A DNA stretch of 64,000 nucleotides from Chamaecyparis obtusa (Eukaryota; Streptophyta; Pinopsida; Cupressales; Cupressaceae), in assembly GCA_027943335.1 (NCBI GenBank), contig BSBK01008428.1, positions 1,118,501 through 1,182,500 on the forward strand. The letters are read 5' to 3'. The notes beneath the pieces are model-generated. The model was not told the DNA's origin and did not search any database. It saw only the letters and a list, made by a program, of their open reading frames with translations. This document shows, piece by piece, positions 1-9,643 of this stretch (position 1 is the stretch's first letter; each line of letters begins with the position of its first letter). The position numbers and the translations under genes were made by a program.

Positions 1-854
1 TGTCTTTGTATTTCTGATTACTTTTCTCCAACTTATGTTTAACATCTTCATGCATTCTCTTCAAGTACTCGGTAAACTTTACTCCTTCAACACTTCTCTT
101 TCCTTCATCAACAATATCCCTCAAATCTAATATACCTCTCGGTTCTATGCCATTTACAATCTCAAAAGGTATTTTTCCAGTACTTCTATTCATTGAATTA
201 TTGTATGCAAACTCTGCTTGTGCCAACACAGAATCCCAATTACTTGGTGTGTCTCCAACTAAACATCTCAAAAGGTTACCCAAGCTTCTATTCACAAATT
301 TTGTTTGTCCATTAGTCTGTGGGTGAAACATAGAACTATATTTCAACTCGGTGCCAAAATTTCTCCAAAGGGTCTTCCAAAAGTATCCAACAAATTTACT
401 GTCTCAGTCATAGATGATACTCCTCGGTAATCCATGCAATTTGACAATTTCCTTAAAGAAAATATTTGCTATGTGTACTACATCTGATGTCTTTCTATAG
501 GGTATAAAATATGCCATTTTAGAAAATATACCCACAACAACAAATATAGAATCATTACCTCTCACTGTCTTCAATAAGCCAAGAACAAAATCCATACTAA
601 TATCAATCCAAGGTTTCTGAGGAATAGAAATCAGTGTATACAATCTAGTATTTTGACTTACTCCTTTTGCAACTTGACAAATTCCACAACTTCTCACAAA
701 TTTCTGAACATCCTTATACAACTGTGGCCAAAACTATTTCTCCTTAAGAAAATTTAATGTCTTGTCAATATCAAATTGTCCAGCCAAACCACTACTATGT
801 TTCTCCTTTATCAAATTAGTTCCCATTGATCCTCTCAGTATACACAACTGAATA
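1..854 (-). pseudogene. G0 integrase, C-terminal segment (broken)
   Basis: Reading down from 854, the translation contains the end of an HHCC zinc-binding region (RSCGICQVAKG near 660-690) and the integrase core: WIDISMDFVLGL holds the first catalytic Asp, and GLPRSIIYD ends at a premature TGA near 404. After the stop the same frame continues with a typical FHPQTNGQT segment near 300-330 and AEFAYNNSMNRSTG near 170-215. A second stop falls near 735, and the second zinc-ligand His appears to be Gln. The protein would join host DNA to element DNA, but this copy cannot be functional. It continues at 5988-6180 on the far side of element A. Confidence 0.85.
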
Positions 855-859
855 CCTTT

Positions 860-2327
860 TGTAAGATATAAAAATATATCTTTGATATATTTTTATATCT
901 ATGTTTGTGTGTTGGGTGTGAAAAATGTTGCGAACATACAAAACTTAATAAAACATAAATACTTATCTTGAAAGGGGGTAGATTCAAAAATCACTATTTT
1001 TTGGTGTCTATATTCAGTATCAAGAAATTCTACAACCAAATTTGGCCTGGAAACACAGAAACAGAGAAAACCCAAAAAAAAAATTTCTTTCTGAGAGAGG
1101 TTGACCTTGACTTAAAAAATGGGTAAGATCTTACCCCAGGGCACAATCTCACCCCTAAAAGTTGACCTTGACCTGCAATGTTCTAATGAAAATTCTATTC
1201 ACAGATCTCAAAAGTTCGCCAAAAAGGGTACTCATATCTGAACTGCAATTCATTGTCCCGCACTTGTACCTATAAGAAAAGGGGTTTTGTTGTTTGGATG
1301 AGGAGTTTTCCTTGGTCAAATCCTGGTTTGGAATCAACCTTTAAAATAGAATTGAAATAGAGAATGCTAGCAAGTAGTAGAAGTAGATCTAACAACGAAG
1401 CTATGATATTCAATAGATATGCAATTGTATTTGGAATGTAAACAAGTATGTTGATATGAAAGCTTGGACTCAACAATAACAAATGTAAATTAAAACCTCT
1501 ATGATTGTATGCTTGGAATCCACCTTGAAGGGAGAATGAATAGATCTTGAAGATGAGCAAAGAATCTTGAAGGAAGATCACACCACCATGATGGATAGAT
1601 CTAGGGTTTCAATGATCAATCTTGAATGCTTGAACCAAATCCCTCCAAAGGCTTGAAAACTTGAATCCTTGATCTTCAATGGAGAACCTGAATGCTTGAA
1701 TGTAGATGATGCCTTGAATTCTTCCTTGATTGAGAATCCTTTCTTGAATGCTTGGAGATCTTGATAAATTATGACAAAGGATGGATGTATTTCACACTTG
1801 ATTCATGGATTGAAAGATGGATCGAAATGAGAGAGGAAGGCTTCCTTTTATACTAGTCTAGGGCACAAACTTCTAGAGAGGTCGACATAGGAGAGTTAAA
1901 TTCCCATTTAAACCTTAACCCCTAGAAATGGACCTAGATTAAATATAATTTAAGAGTTTACCGTTCTGAAATCTGAAACAGTCGACCCAGAAGCGGGAAA
2001 TAAAACTTTTTGAAGCCTAACATCCTGAAACTTTTGGAATCTAAAATCTGGACCCAAGGTCAGGGTTAAGGTCAACCTTGACCTAGGTCAAGGTCAAGGT
2101 TGACCTTGACCCAGAAGGTTGACCTTGACCCTGAGGTCAAGAATCTCAGGGTTTCAGGTCAGGGTGCCAGAAACAAGCTGGAAAGAGGTGGAGAAAAGGG
2201 GCAGAACAGGGGGAAAAACATGATCCAAGCCAAAGATCCCATGAAAACATCTAACATGACCCCAAACCACCTACTCAGAGGGCTAAACCAGTCCTAAATG
2301 GAAGTGCTTCCATTTTTTGACAATACA
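860..2327 (-). repeat. Element A 3' LTR (left copy)
   Basis: A 1,468-bp LTR with TG...CA ends. Its body from about 950 on matches 4571-5982 along its length, and element B LTRs have the same ending. In element sense it begins TGTATTGTCAAAAAATGGAA. Near that end lies an inverted repeat, and further in a dense block of TTGACC motifs (2068-2140). Short ORFs here, for example around 1270-1581, recur in the other LTR and are not genes. Confidence 0.85.
2068..2140. promoter_or_regulatory. W-box-like array in U3 of element A left LTR
   Basis: About nine copies of TTGACC or its complement GGTCAA are packed into about 73 bp, several as back-to-back pairs (GGTTGACCTTGACC). TTGAC[C/T] is the core bound by plant WRKY factors. 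The block lies about 190-260 bp inside the U3 end of this minus-strand element, where an enhancer would be expected. Regulatory function is inferred; the motif count is read from the sequence. Confidence 0.5.
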
Positions 2328-2345
2328 TTTAGCCCCCACTTTAGC
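2328..2345 (-). other. Polypurine tract of element A
   Basis: On the minus strand the tract AAAGTGGGGGCTAAA directly precedes the LTR start. The same sequence sits at the same place in element B (24373 on). It would prime plus-strand DNA synthesis and fixes the element orientation. Confidence 0.75.
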
Positions 2346-3920
2346 AAGAGTATGGATTCAATACAAACTCTTGGTAAAGGAGAAGAAAGATCCAAGTGGA
2401 TTCACAACAAGATAGAATAACACTTAATTAAGGACACAAGCCCCCAAGCTAAGGATTCTAACTCAACATACACGCATGAGGGTGCGAAAACAAAGAGAAA
2501 ACTAAAAGACACAAAAAGAGGGGTTAGTACAAAAACAAACCCAAATCAACTAGCAAAGGAAACCTTGCTGAGAAATGCTTCCTATACTAATATCATATTT
2601 GAAATGCTTTCATAAAAGCATAAATGATTACGTAAGAAAGACAAGAGAAACACTATAAATAAAATAGCTTCATGATCTAATCCTACTAGCATGAAAGTGA
2701 AAAGAGAGAAAAGAGAGAAAGTGATTACCTCGCCCAGTAAGATGCCCACCTTATCGTGAATCACCAAGGAGGGAGAGCCCAACAAGTAGCAAAACCTGAT
2801 AGTTCACCCAAAAACTATGCTTTGCAAGTTGTAATGCATCTTTTGATGGCTTTTAGAATACCCATAGATCCACCTTCTTGTATCACTATGAATATAAAAT
2901 GTGTGTCTCTTCAATATTTAGCAACTTATGTGTGTTACCTTCCAAGGATTTAGCATATTTGAAATTGAAAAATGTGTGTCTCTTCAAGATTTAGCAACCT
3001 ATGTGTGTTACCTTCAGAGGATTTAGCATATTGAAAATTGAAAAATGTGTGTCTCTTCAGGATTTAACAACTTATGTGCGTTACCTTTAGAGAATTTAGC
3101 ATATTGAAAATGTAAAGTATAAGGGAGACCCCATATATGCCCCCCTCCTTATTGTGGTTGTCTACTAGACATGATAAGGAAGAGAAGGAGGATACCTACT
3201 TCACAAAGGTAAGGAGATATCCTATTAACAATAATGTACACTATTTTCTTAGTGAAGGGTATTGACCCTTACATCCAAGAGCATAGATAATCGTGAAAAG
3301 GATATGTCACTCATGGAAAAAGGATCCTCAAAGAAAGAGATCTTATCAACAAGACCCCCATCATAGAGGAGTGCTTTTAGATAAAATATCATCTTTCAAA
3401 GAGAAAAAAATATTCAATCATCTAGCCCCCTGTAATCGAGAGGAAGAGGAATCTTTGAACAAAGGAATCAAACTCTAACCCTAGAGCTAGGGCAAGAATT
3501 TATCAAGAGAATAATTTGTAGAATAAAGAAGAGGCGATGACCTAGGACAACAACCTCTCACATAAAAGGATATCCATAGACAAAACCTTAGTTAGTATAA
3601 TGAAATAGTGTTGCAAGATAAATGAATGCCACTAAGCTAAGGAAAGCAGATCCCTAGACAAAGAGAAAGAAGGAAGAACCTTACCCCCCAGGGATGAAAG
3701 CAAGGGATACCTTTGCAAATAAAATATCTTTAGAAAAGATATCTTGAATATAAAATAGAATCTATGGATGATTATAAACATAATACAAACCATAGAGAGG
3801 AAAGATGGAAAGAATATCAATTAAGCTCAAGACAAAATATATGCTAAGAGCCTAATGGATCCTAGGAGACTAGATTAAATACCTCTTTCCCCCCAGTCAT
3901 GAGATAAGAGGATAAAAGAT
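2346..3920 (-). other. Element A internal non-coding region
   Basis: No ORF here shows a recognisable domain. The first 70 bp match the equivalent part of element B (24391 on), so this is 3' untranslated sequence of the family. It contains the 73-bp tandem repeat at 2899-3117. Short ORFs on either strand (2582-2785, 3293-3478, 3632-3820) look like chance frames. Confidence 0.6.
2899..3117. repeat. 73-bp tandem repeat, three units
   Basis: Units begin at ATGTGTGTCTCTTCA near 2899, 2972 and 3045, giving a constant 73-bp period with a few substitutions per unit. Each unit also contains GATTTAGCA-type and TTACCTT blocks. It lies in the 3' untranslated part of element A. Confidence 0.85.
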
Positions 3921-4622
3921 CTATGTTATGGAAAAATCAAGGGGATGCTCCCTATCAAAGTTATGAAGGAATTGTAAAACCGCACGAGAGTGGGATATAA
4001 TTCCTAAAGCAGCTCTCTCTCTAACATATAACTTGAAATGCACACAATCAGCAAGTAAATGTGTATTACTATAATGAAAAGGACATTTATACTTGGATAG
4101 AGCATCTTTCAGCATAGGTTTAAAGATTTCTTTCTTGGAATTCATTAAATGAACATACACCTTCTTAGCCACATCTTGAGGAGTATCAGAGTAATCTAAC
4201 ATAGGTGTTAGAAGAAGAACATGAAGAGGAGGATGATGATCAAAATCAACCACCTTAAATTGAGATTGCAAATAACCAACACCACACATATCTTGTTTAG
4301 GGGATATATGAACTCGATACTTAATACCATGCTCATTAACACCAAGCCCTAAACCTTTATATCCTTGTTTAGCCATCATATTATATATTGTAGTGTACAT
4401 ATGATGTAAAGCTTCTACATGAGGTGATTTTTTATTATGTTCATGATTAAAGGTTGTATAAGGTGGAATAGTAGGTTTAGAAGAAGTTTCTTTTCTCTTC
4501 CCTTTGATATCATCATTGATCAGATAAGAAGGGGAAGGTAAATCCAAGAATTCTTGCACATCTGCATCATGAACCATAAAACATAAATACTTATCTTGAA
4601 AGGGGGAAGATTCAAAAATCAT
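3921..4622 (-). pseudogene. Element A: G-patch and zinc-finger-like gag/pol remnant
   Basis: An open frame of 233 codons. The first about 17 residues (MIFESSPFQDKYLCFM) come from LTR sequence, so the start is an artefact of the deletion near 4570. The body contains MAKQGYKGLGLGVNEHGI, a G-patch (glycine-rich nucleic-acid-binding segment found in some retroelement polyproteins). A Cys/His cluster CPFHYSNTHLLADC follows at about residues 184-197. No protease, polymerase or integrase residues are visible. It is probably the middle of a longer polyprotein whose ends are lost. The G-patch call is fairly secure; any function is inferred. Confidence 0.65.
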
Positions 4623-5982
4623 TGTTTTATGATGTCTGTATTCAATTCAAGAAATTCTGCAACCAAATTTGGCCTGGAAACACAGAAACAAAGAAAACCC
4701 AGAAACCTTCTAGCTTTCTGAGAGAGGTCGACCTTGACCCAAAACAGGGGTAAGATCTTACCATGGGGCATAATCTTACCCCTAAAAGTTGACCTTGACC
4801 TGCACTATTCCAACAAAAATTCTATTCACAAATCTCAGAAGTTCACTGAAAAGGGTACTCAGATCTGAATTACAATTCGATGTCCCACACTTGTACCTAC
4901 AAGAAAAATGATTTTTTTGTTTGGATGAGAGGTTTGCCTTGGTCAAACCCCAATTTGGAATAAACCTTTAAAATAGAATTAAAATAGAGAATGCTAGAAA
5001 GTAGTGCAAGTAGATCTAATAACGAAGCTATGATATTCAATAGATATGCAATTGTATTTGGAATGTAAACAAGTATGTTGATACAAAAGCTGGGACTCAG
5101 CAATAACAAATGTAAATCAAAACCTCCATGATTGTATACTTGGAATCCACCTTGAAGGGAGAATGAATATATCTTGAAGATGAGAAAAGGATCTTGAAGG
5201 AAGATCACACCACCATGATGGATAGATCTAGGATTTGAATGATGAATCTTGAATGCTTCAACCAAATCCCTCCAAAGGCTTGAAATCTTGAATCCTTAAT
5301 CTTCAATGGAGAACTTGAATGCTTGAATTTAGATGATGGCTTGAATGCTTCCTTGATTGAGAATGCTTGCCTTAATGCTTGGAGATCTTGAGAAATTATG
5401 ACAAAGGATGGATGTATTTCACACTTGATTCATGGATTGAAAGATGGATCAAAATGAGAGAGGAAGGCTTCCTTTTATACTAGTTTAGGGCAAAAAATTT
5501 TAGAGAGGCCGACATAGGAGAATTAAATTCCTATTTAAACCTTAACCCCTAGAAATGGACCTAGATTAAATATAATTTAAGATTTTAACATTCTGAAATT
5601 CGAAACAGTCGACCCAGTAGCAGGAAATAAAACTTTCTGAAGCCCGACATCCCAAAACTTTTGGAATCTAAAATCTGGACCCAAGGTCAGGGTTGAGGTT
5701 GACTCTGACCTAGGTCAAATTTGAGGTCGACCTTGACCTAGGTCAAGGTCAAGGTCGACCTTGACCTAGAAGGTCGACCTTGACCCTGAGGTCAAGAATC
5801 TTAGGGTTTCAGGTTAGGGTACCAGAAATAGGCTGGAAAGAGGTGGAGAAAAGGGGCAAACAAGGGGAAAAACATGATCCAAGCTAGAGATCCCATGAAA
5901 GTGTCTGACATGACCCCAAACCACCTTAATCGGAGGGCTAAACCAGTCCTAAATGGAAGTGCTTCCATTTTCTGACAATACA
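4571..5982 (-). repeat. Element A 5' LTR (right copy, start truncated)
   Basis: Matches 860-2327 from AAAACATAAATACTTATC onward but lacks about the first 95 bp. It ends CA at 5982, before the TSD CCTTT. It carries a longer TTGACC/GGTCAA array than the left copy (about 5712-5796), so the array has changed in copy number since insertion. Confidence 0.85.
5712..5796. promoter_or_regulatory. W-box-like array in U3 of element A right LTR
   Basis: Counterpart of the array at 2068-2140, with units such as GGTCGACCTTGACC and AGGTCAAGGTCAAGGTC. Transcription of the element would start from this LTR, so this is the copy that could have acted as an enhancer. Function is inferred. Confidence 0.45.
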
Positions 5983-5987
5983 CCTTT

Positions 5988-6395
5988 AAACAACATACCT
6001 CCTTGAATGAAATAGTCTTCCCATTTAGTACTCAATTGATCTTGAATAGGTGCTCTACACTTTCTCCACGGCTCATAAAAATTAGGATCAAATTCATATG
6101 AATATCTCATGTCATCAAAACTAAGAACTTCAATTTTCATCTCAGTCATCAAAGATCTTCTACTCAATGCATTAGCAACTCAGTTAGTGACTCCACTCTT
6201 ATGCTTTATTACAAATGTATAACTCTGCAAATATTCAACCCATTTCATATGTCTCTGATTCAACTTATTCTAACTACCCAAATACTATAAAGCTTTATGA
6301 TCGGTATACAACACAAATTCACTCGGTATCAAATAATGTCTCTATTTCTTCAAGGCTTGAACAATAGCATAGAATTCTTGATCATTCACATAATA
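5988..6395 (-). pseudogene. G0 RNase H tail and integrase N-terminal segment (broken)
   Basis: Reading down from 6395: NDQEFYAIVQALKK then RHYLIPSEFVLYTDHKAL, the Ty3 RNase H pattern with its catalytic YTDHKAL Asp, followed by KLNQRHMKWVEYLQ and SGVTN.VANALSRR. The connection and integrase start follow (6167 down to 5988). At least four in-frame stops occur, two of them where Gln or Trp would be usual (after QALKK and after YLGS). The segment is cut at 5987 by element A and resumes at 854. Confidence 0.85.
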
Positions 6396-6800
6396 TTGTA
6401 CAAACATTACTAATAGGTTCTTGAATCAAAGGTAACAAGATTAGTCTTCTCCCATCATCCCAAATAGTATATTTATGCAATCTCCCATCATATATAGCAT
6501 GTCTATCATATTGCCAAGGTCTACCCAACAAAATATGACAATAGTCCATAGGCATAATATCACATAACACCTTATCATAGTACTTTCCAATTTTTAAATT
6601 CACATAACATTGTTCACTTACCAAGAGTGCATGCTCATCCTTGATCCATGAAATTTGATAGGGCTTCGAGTGTTCCAACCTTTTCAACTACAACTTTGTA
6701 ACTATTTCCTTAGATGCCAAACTCTCTGAGCTTCCACTATCAATGATTACCTTCCATACTTCATCATAAACTCTACATCTGGTCTTGAACAAACTTTTCT
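6396..6800 (-). pseudogene. G0 retropepsin-type protease segment
   Basis: Contains VIIDSGSSESLASKEIV with the DSG catalytic triplet near 6735. After an in-frame TAG near 6688 comes a conserved Ty3 segment, CHILLGRPWQYDRHAIYDG, at about 6490-6550. The protease would cut the Gag-Pol polyprotein. The frame then stops at 6382 and RNase H follows directly, so the reverse transcriptase has been deleted. Confidence 0.8.
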
Positions 6801-7902
6801 TTACCGAATCTTCCTTATTACTTTCACTCCAAAGTGCTCTCCTTACCATCAAGTTCTTTTCCTTCTCAAGTTCATTCGGTGACTCTTCTTGCACCAAAGC
6901 ATTTATACTGCTACCAACCTTTTTACTTGCATGTGTACACTCAAATGATGTATGTCCTTCTCTACAATTGTAACAATTTCCTTGAAAATTGCCTCTATTA
7001 TAACCACCTTGGTAGTTATTGCCTCTTCCTCTAGATGAACTTTCACCTTTCCACTCGGTCTTGCCTTTATCTAGATTTGTCTTTTCTAGTTCAGATCTAC
7101 TATTTTCACCATAAGATCTACCTCTTCCTCTAGGGAATCTACCACCTCTACCTCTTTGTCTTTGCTCATGTCTTTTGTTCAATTTCTCCTCAGCTTTCAA
7201 GGCAAATTGATAAGCTTCTTCAATGTTTTCCAACTTAACCAAACTAATTTCTTCTTGGATGGAAACTCTCAATCCATTCAAGTACCTAGAAATTCTTTCT
7301 ACATCATCTTCATCATGTACAAATATGATATCTAATCTATAGAATTCCTCAGTATACTCTTTTACCGAGCTATATTTTTGTCTCAAACTTTGCATTCGCC
7401 TAACTAGGTTAATCTGATAATCACAAGGTAAAAACTTTCCTTTCAACTTATTCACCATCTTATTCCATACCTTAATTTTGTCTTTGCCTTTCCTCTTTCT
7501 GTCCAACTACAGATGTTCCCACCACAAGGATGCATGACTCTTCAACTTTGTGCTTGCAATTTTCACCTTCTTTTCTTTAGGGACATTTTCATATTCAAAG
7601 TACTTTTCCATCTTAGTGATCCAGTCCACCAATTCATCTGAATCCAATTTTCAACTATACTCTGGAGGATTGAGATGTGGTGTAGACTTCAGATTTGTCA
7701 AAGCCTTCAAAAATCTTTCCTCACCTTGATCCATCACCAATGCAGGTTCTACATCACCTTGTTCTTCCTCAATTTCATCATCACTAACATCTTCAAGATG
7801 TCTTCCTCTTTGATGGGTTGTCTAAACAACTTCTAATCTAGCAGTAATTTGTCTCAAAATGTCTGCCAATCCTAGATCTACATCTTGCCTCCTACGAACC
7901 AT
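6801..7902 (-). pseudogene. G0 gag (capsid and nucleocapsid) with in-frame stops
   Basis: Starting at the ATG ending at 7902 (MVRRRQDVDLG), one frame runs into the protease. It contains a retrotransposon gag domain (WITKMEKYFEYENVP, then KLKGKFLPCDYQINLVRRMQSLRQ and EYTEEFYRLD), an Arg/Gly-rich stretch and one zinc knuckle, CYNCREGHTSFEC, near 6940. Three in-frame stops interrupt the part above 7506. Gag would package the element RNA. The start codon lies 10 bp from the insertion point of element N-plus, so gag and its leader are now 14 kb apart. Confidence 0.85.
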
Positions 7903-7913
7903 CTTGAAACTTG

Positions 7914-9490
7914 TTGGTAGTATTCTCAAAAGTTTCCTTTCAAATTTTTCACTCCTTGAAAGGTTTTCCTTTCTTTTTGTGTTGAAAATATCTTGCAAAT
8001 CTCCATTCCCAGAGCTTGATATTTGATTAAAGTTTGAAAAACCCTAAGTGCTAGGTCAAAATGTGCTTGAAAATCCAAAAAGACCCTAGAAATACCTAGT
8101 TGTGTTCTAATTCAAAGTTACTTTTTGAAAATCACTTAATAAATCTTTCTACATTTTCCTTTAATCTTTTCACAATTGGTCGCTTAGTCTCCTCAGAAAT
8201 CAAGTATATTCATTTTAATCAAGCGACATCCCGAAACCCTTTAGTCATGCAATCTCCTTAAGTCATAGGAATATTCTCTTTTTATAAGAGACTTAGCGGA
8301 TGCCTTCAGTCAAGAAGTCTCCAAATGGTTTGAAGTGCTTTATGACATCTAGCGACTACACTAAAAATGTTTTAAGCATAAGTATAGTCTTCCAGTCTCT
8401 AGATCCAATATACCCTCAGTCGGGTAGTCTCTAGATAAAATGGTGAAGTAAGAAATCTTTCAGTGACAATGAGATAACTATAGTCGTCAAGTCTTTGGAT
8501 GTAATAAGTTAGTGATATATTCATACAATCACTAGATCTCCTGAGAAAGTCAAAGTCAAGGAAAAGATCCAGAGATTGGGCGACCACTGTTGATTATCTC
8601 CTTCAAAAGCAAAGATCTCAAGGTTGTCTCTTAGTCACTTGATAAAAATGATGTCACTCTAAAATTCTAGAGATTGAACGACTATCATTAGATTAAGATC
8701 ATGTGGTTGATATTTAATTCTGATATCCTTAATATATCAAAGGTTTTATTCCAGATATTGTGCACCATCAGATTAAAATCTTGTGGCTAGCGTGAAGTCA
8801 CGAGATGAAGTCAGGGGTTGTTAAAAGTTTCAACGATGAAGAGACTTTTATACAGTCGCTAGATCTCTAGATAAGCAAAGTCGGATGATCTCCAGAAAAG
8901 TTTTGAAAAGTCAACAAACATTTGGCGATTAAGAGACTCCTTTTAGTTGCTAAGTCTCTCAATATTTCAGATGAAAAAGTAAAGGTATTAGAGACTTAAG
9001 GAAGACCATCAGATTAAGATCTAACAATAGTCGTGTGGTCTCAAGATGGAATCAATAAAAGCTAAATCTTCCAGTAACAAGGAGATGAACTATAGTTGCT
9101 GAGTCTCAGAATACAAAGATTAAATTTTTGAGAGACTAAAAGATGACCGTCAGATTAAGATCTAATGGTAATCGCTAGATAAAGTCATGAAAAGCTAAAA
9201 TATTTAGCGACTGTGATTCTTTCCTCAATCGCTAGGTCTCGAGATAAATTTTCAAAAGGTTAAAACATTTAGTGACTAATAATTTTCCCTTCAGTCGCTT
9301 GATCTCTAAAAATAATAAAAAAGTGCCAAGTCTTTTAGCAACTATGAGGAGCTATGTAGTCACTAGGTCGCCAGAACTCAAAATTTGATTGTTCTTCATT
9401 CTCTTAAATTGAGTCTTGAGCGTGCCAAGTAATGATAGAAGTGACATGAATTACAGAGCTTAGGTCTCAAACGGTCTAATGCATTCAATT
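7914..9490 (+). repeat. Upstream degenerate repeat region of N-plus
   Basis: No coding sequence. From about 8180 the motif AGTCGCT/AGCGACT (with variants AGTCACT, GTGACT) recurs roughly every 50-90 bp, usually followed by AGGTCTC or AGATCTC. Neighbouring forward and inverted copies can pair into hairpins. The unit around 9120-9180 (CCGTCAGATTAAGATCTAA) also occurs near 9007. The corresponding part of N-minus (38590-39600) has the same style but is diverged. The first about 250 bp share short blocks with N-minus, for example GTTACTTTTTG. Confidence 0.6.
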
Positions 9491-9496
9491 CCTCAG

Positions 9497-9506
9497 AATA
9501 AATACA
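9497..9506 (+). promoter_or_regulatory. TATA-like box upstream of N-plus ORF
   Basis: AATAAATACA lies 138 bp before the ATG at 9644. A similar box, CAATAAATAGG on the minus strand at 38260-38270, lies about 120 bp before the start of the homologous ORF. The matched position in both copies supports an internal promoter. Confidence 0.45.
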
Positions 9507-9643
9507 GCTAACCATTATTCATTCTTAGTTCACCAAGCATTCAAAGAGCCAAAGCAAAAGAATTATGTGATTTTTTTAGTTTTTAGCATTCAAAGCGTTT
9601 AATAGGTTAGAAATTCAAGAAGGGCTTCTATCAGTTGATCAGT

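Larger units (their letters stand above)
860..5982 (-). mobile_element. Element A: non-autonomous Ty3-type LTR retrotransposon inserted in G0 integrase
   Basis: The insertion begins TG at 860, ends CA at 5982 and is flanked by a perfect 5-bp TSD, CCTTT (855-859 and 5983-5987). It splits the G0 integrase between ...MLFKG and IQLC.... LTRs lie at 860-2327 and about 4571-5982. Orientation is minus, because a polypurine tract complement follows the left LTR and the only coding relic reads minus. No reverse transcriptase, RNase H or integrase is present. The right LTR lacks about its first 95 bp, and primer site, leader and gag are gone, so one deletion probably fused internal sequence to the LTR near 4570. 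A is related to element B by LTR ends and PPT. Confidence 0.85.

Noticed and set aside
1270..1581. Repeated ORF at 1270-1581 and 4897-5265
   Set aside because: Both are the same chance frame in the two LTRs of element A.
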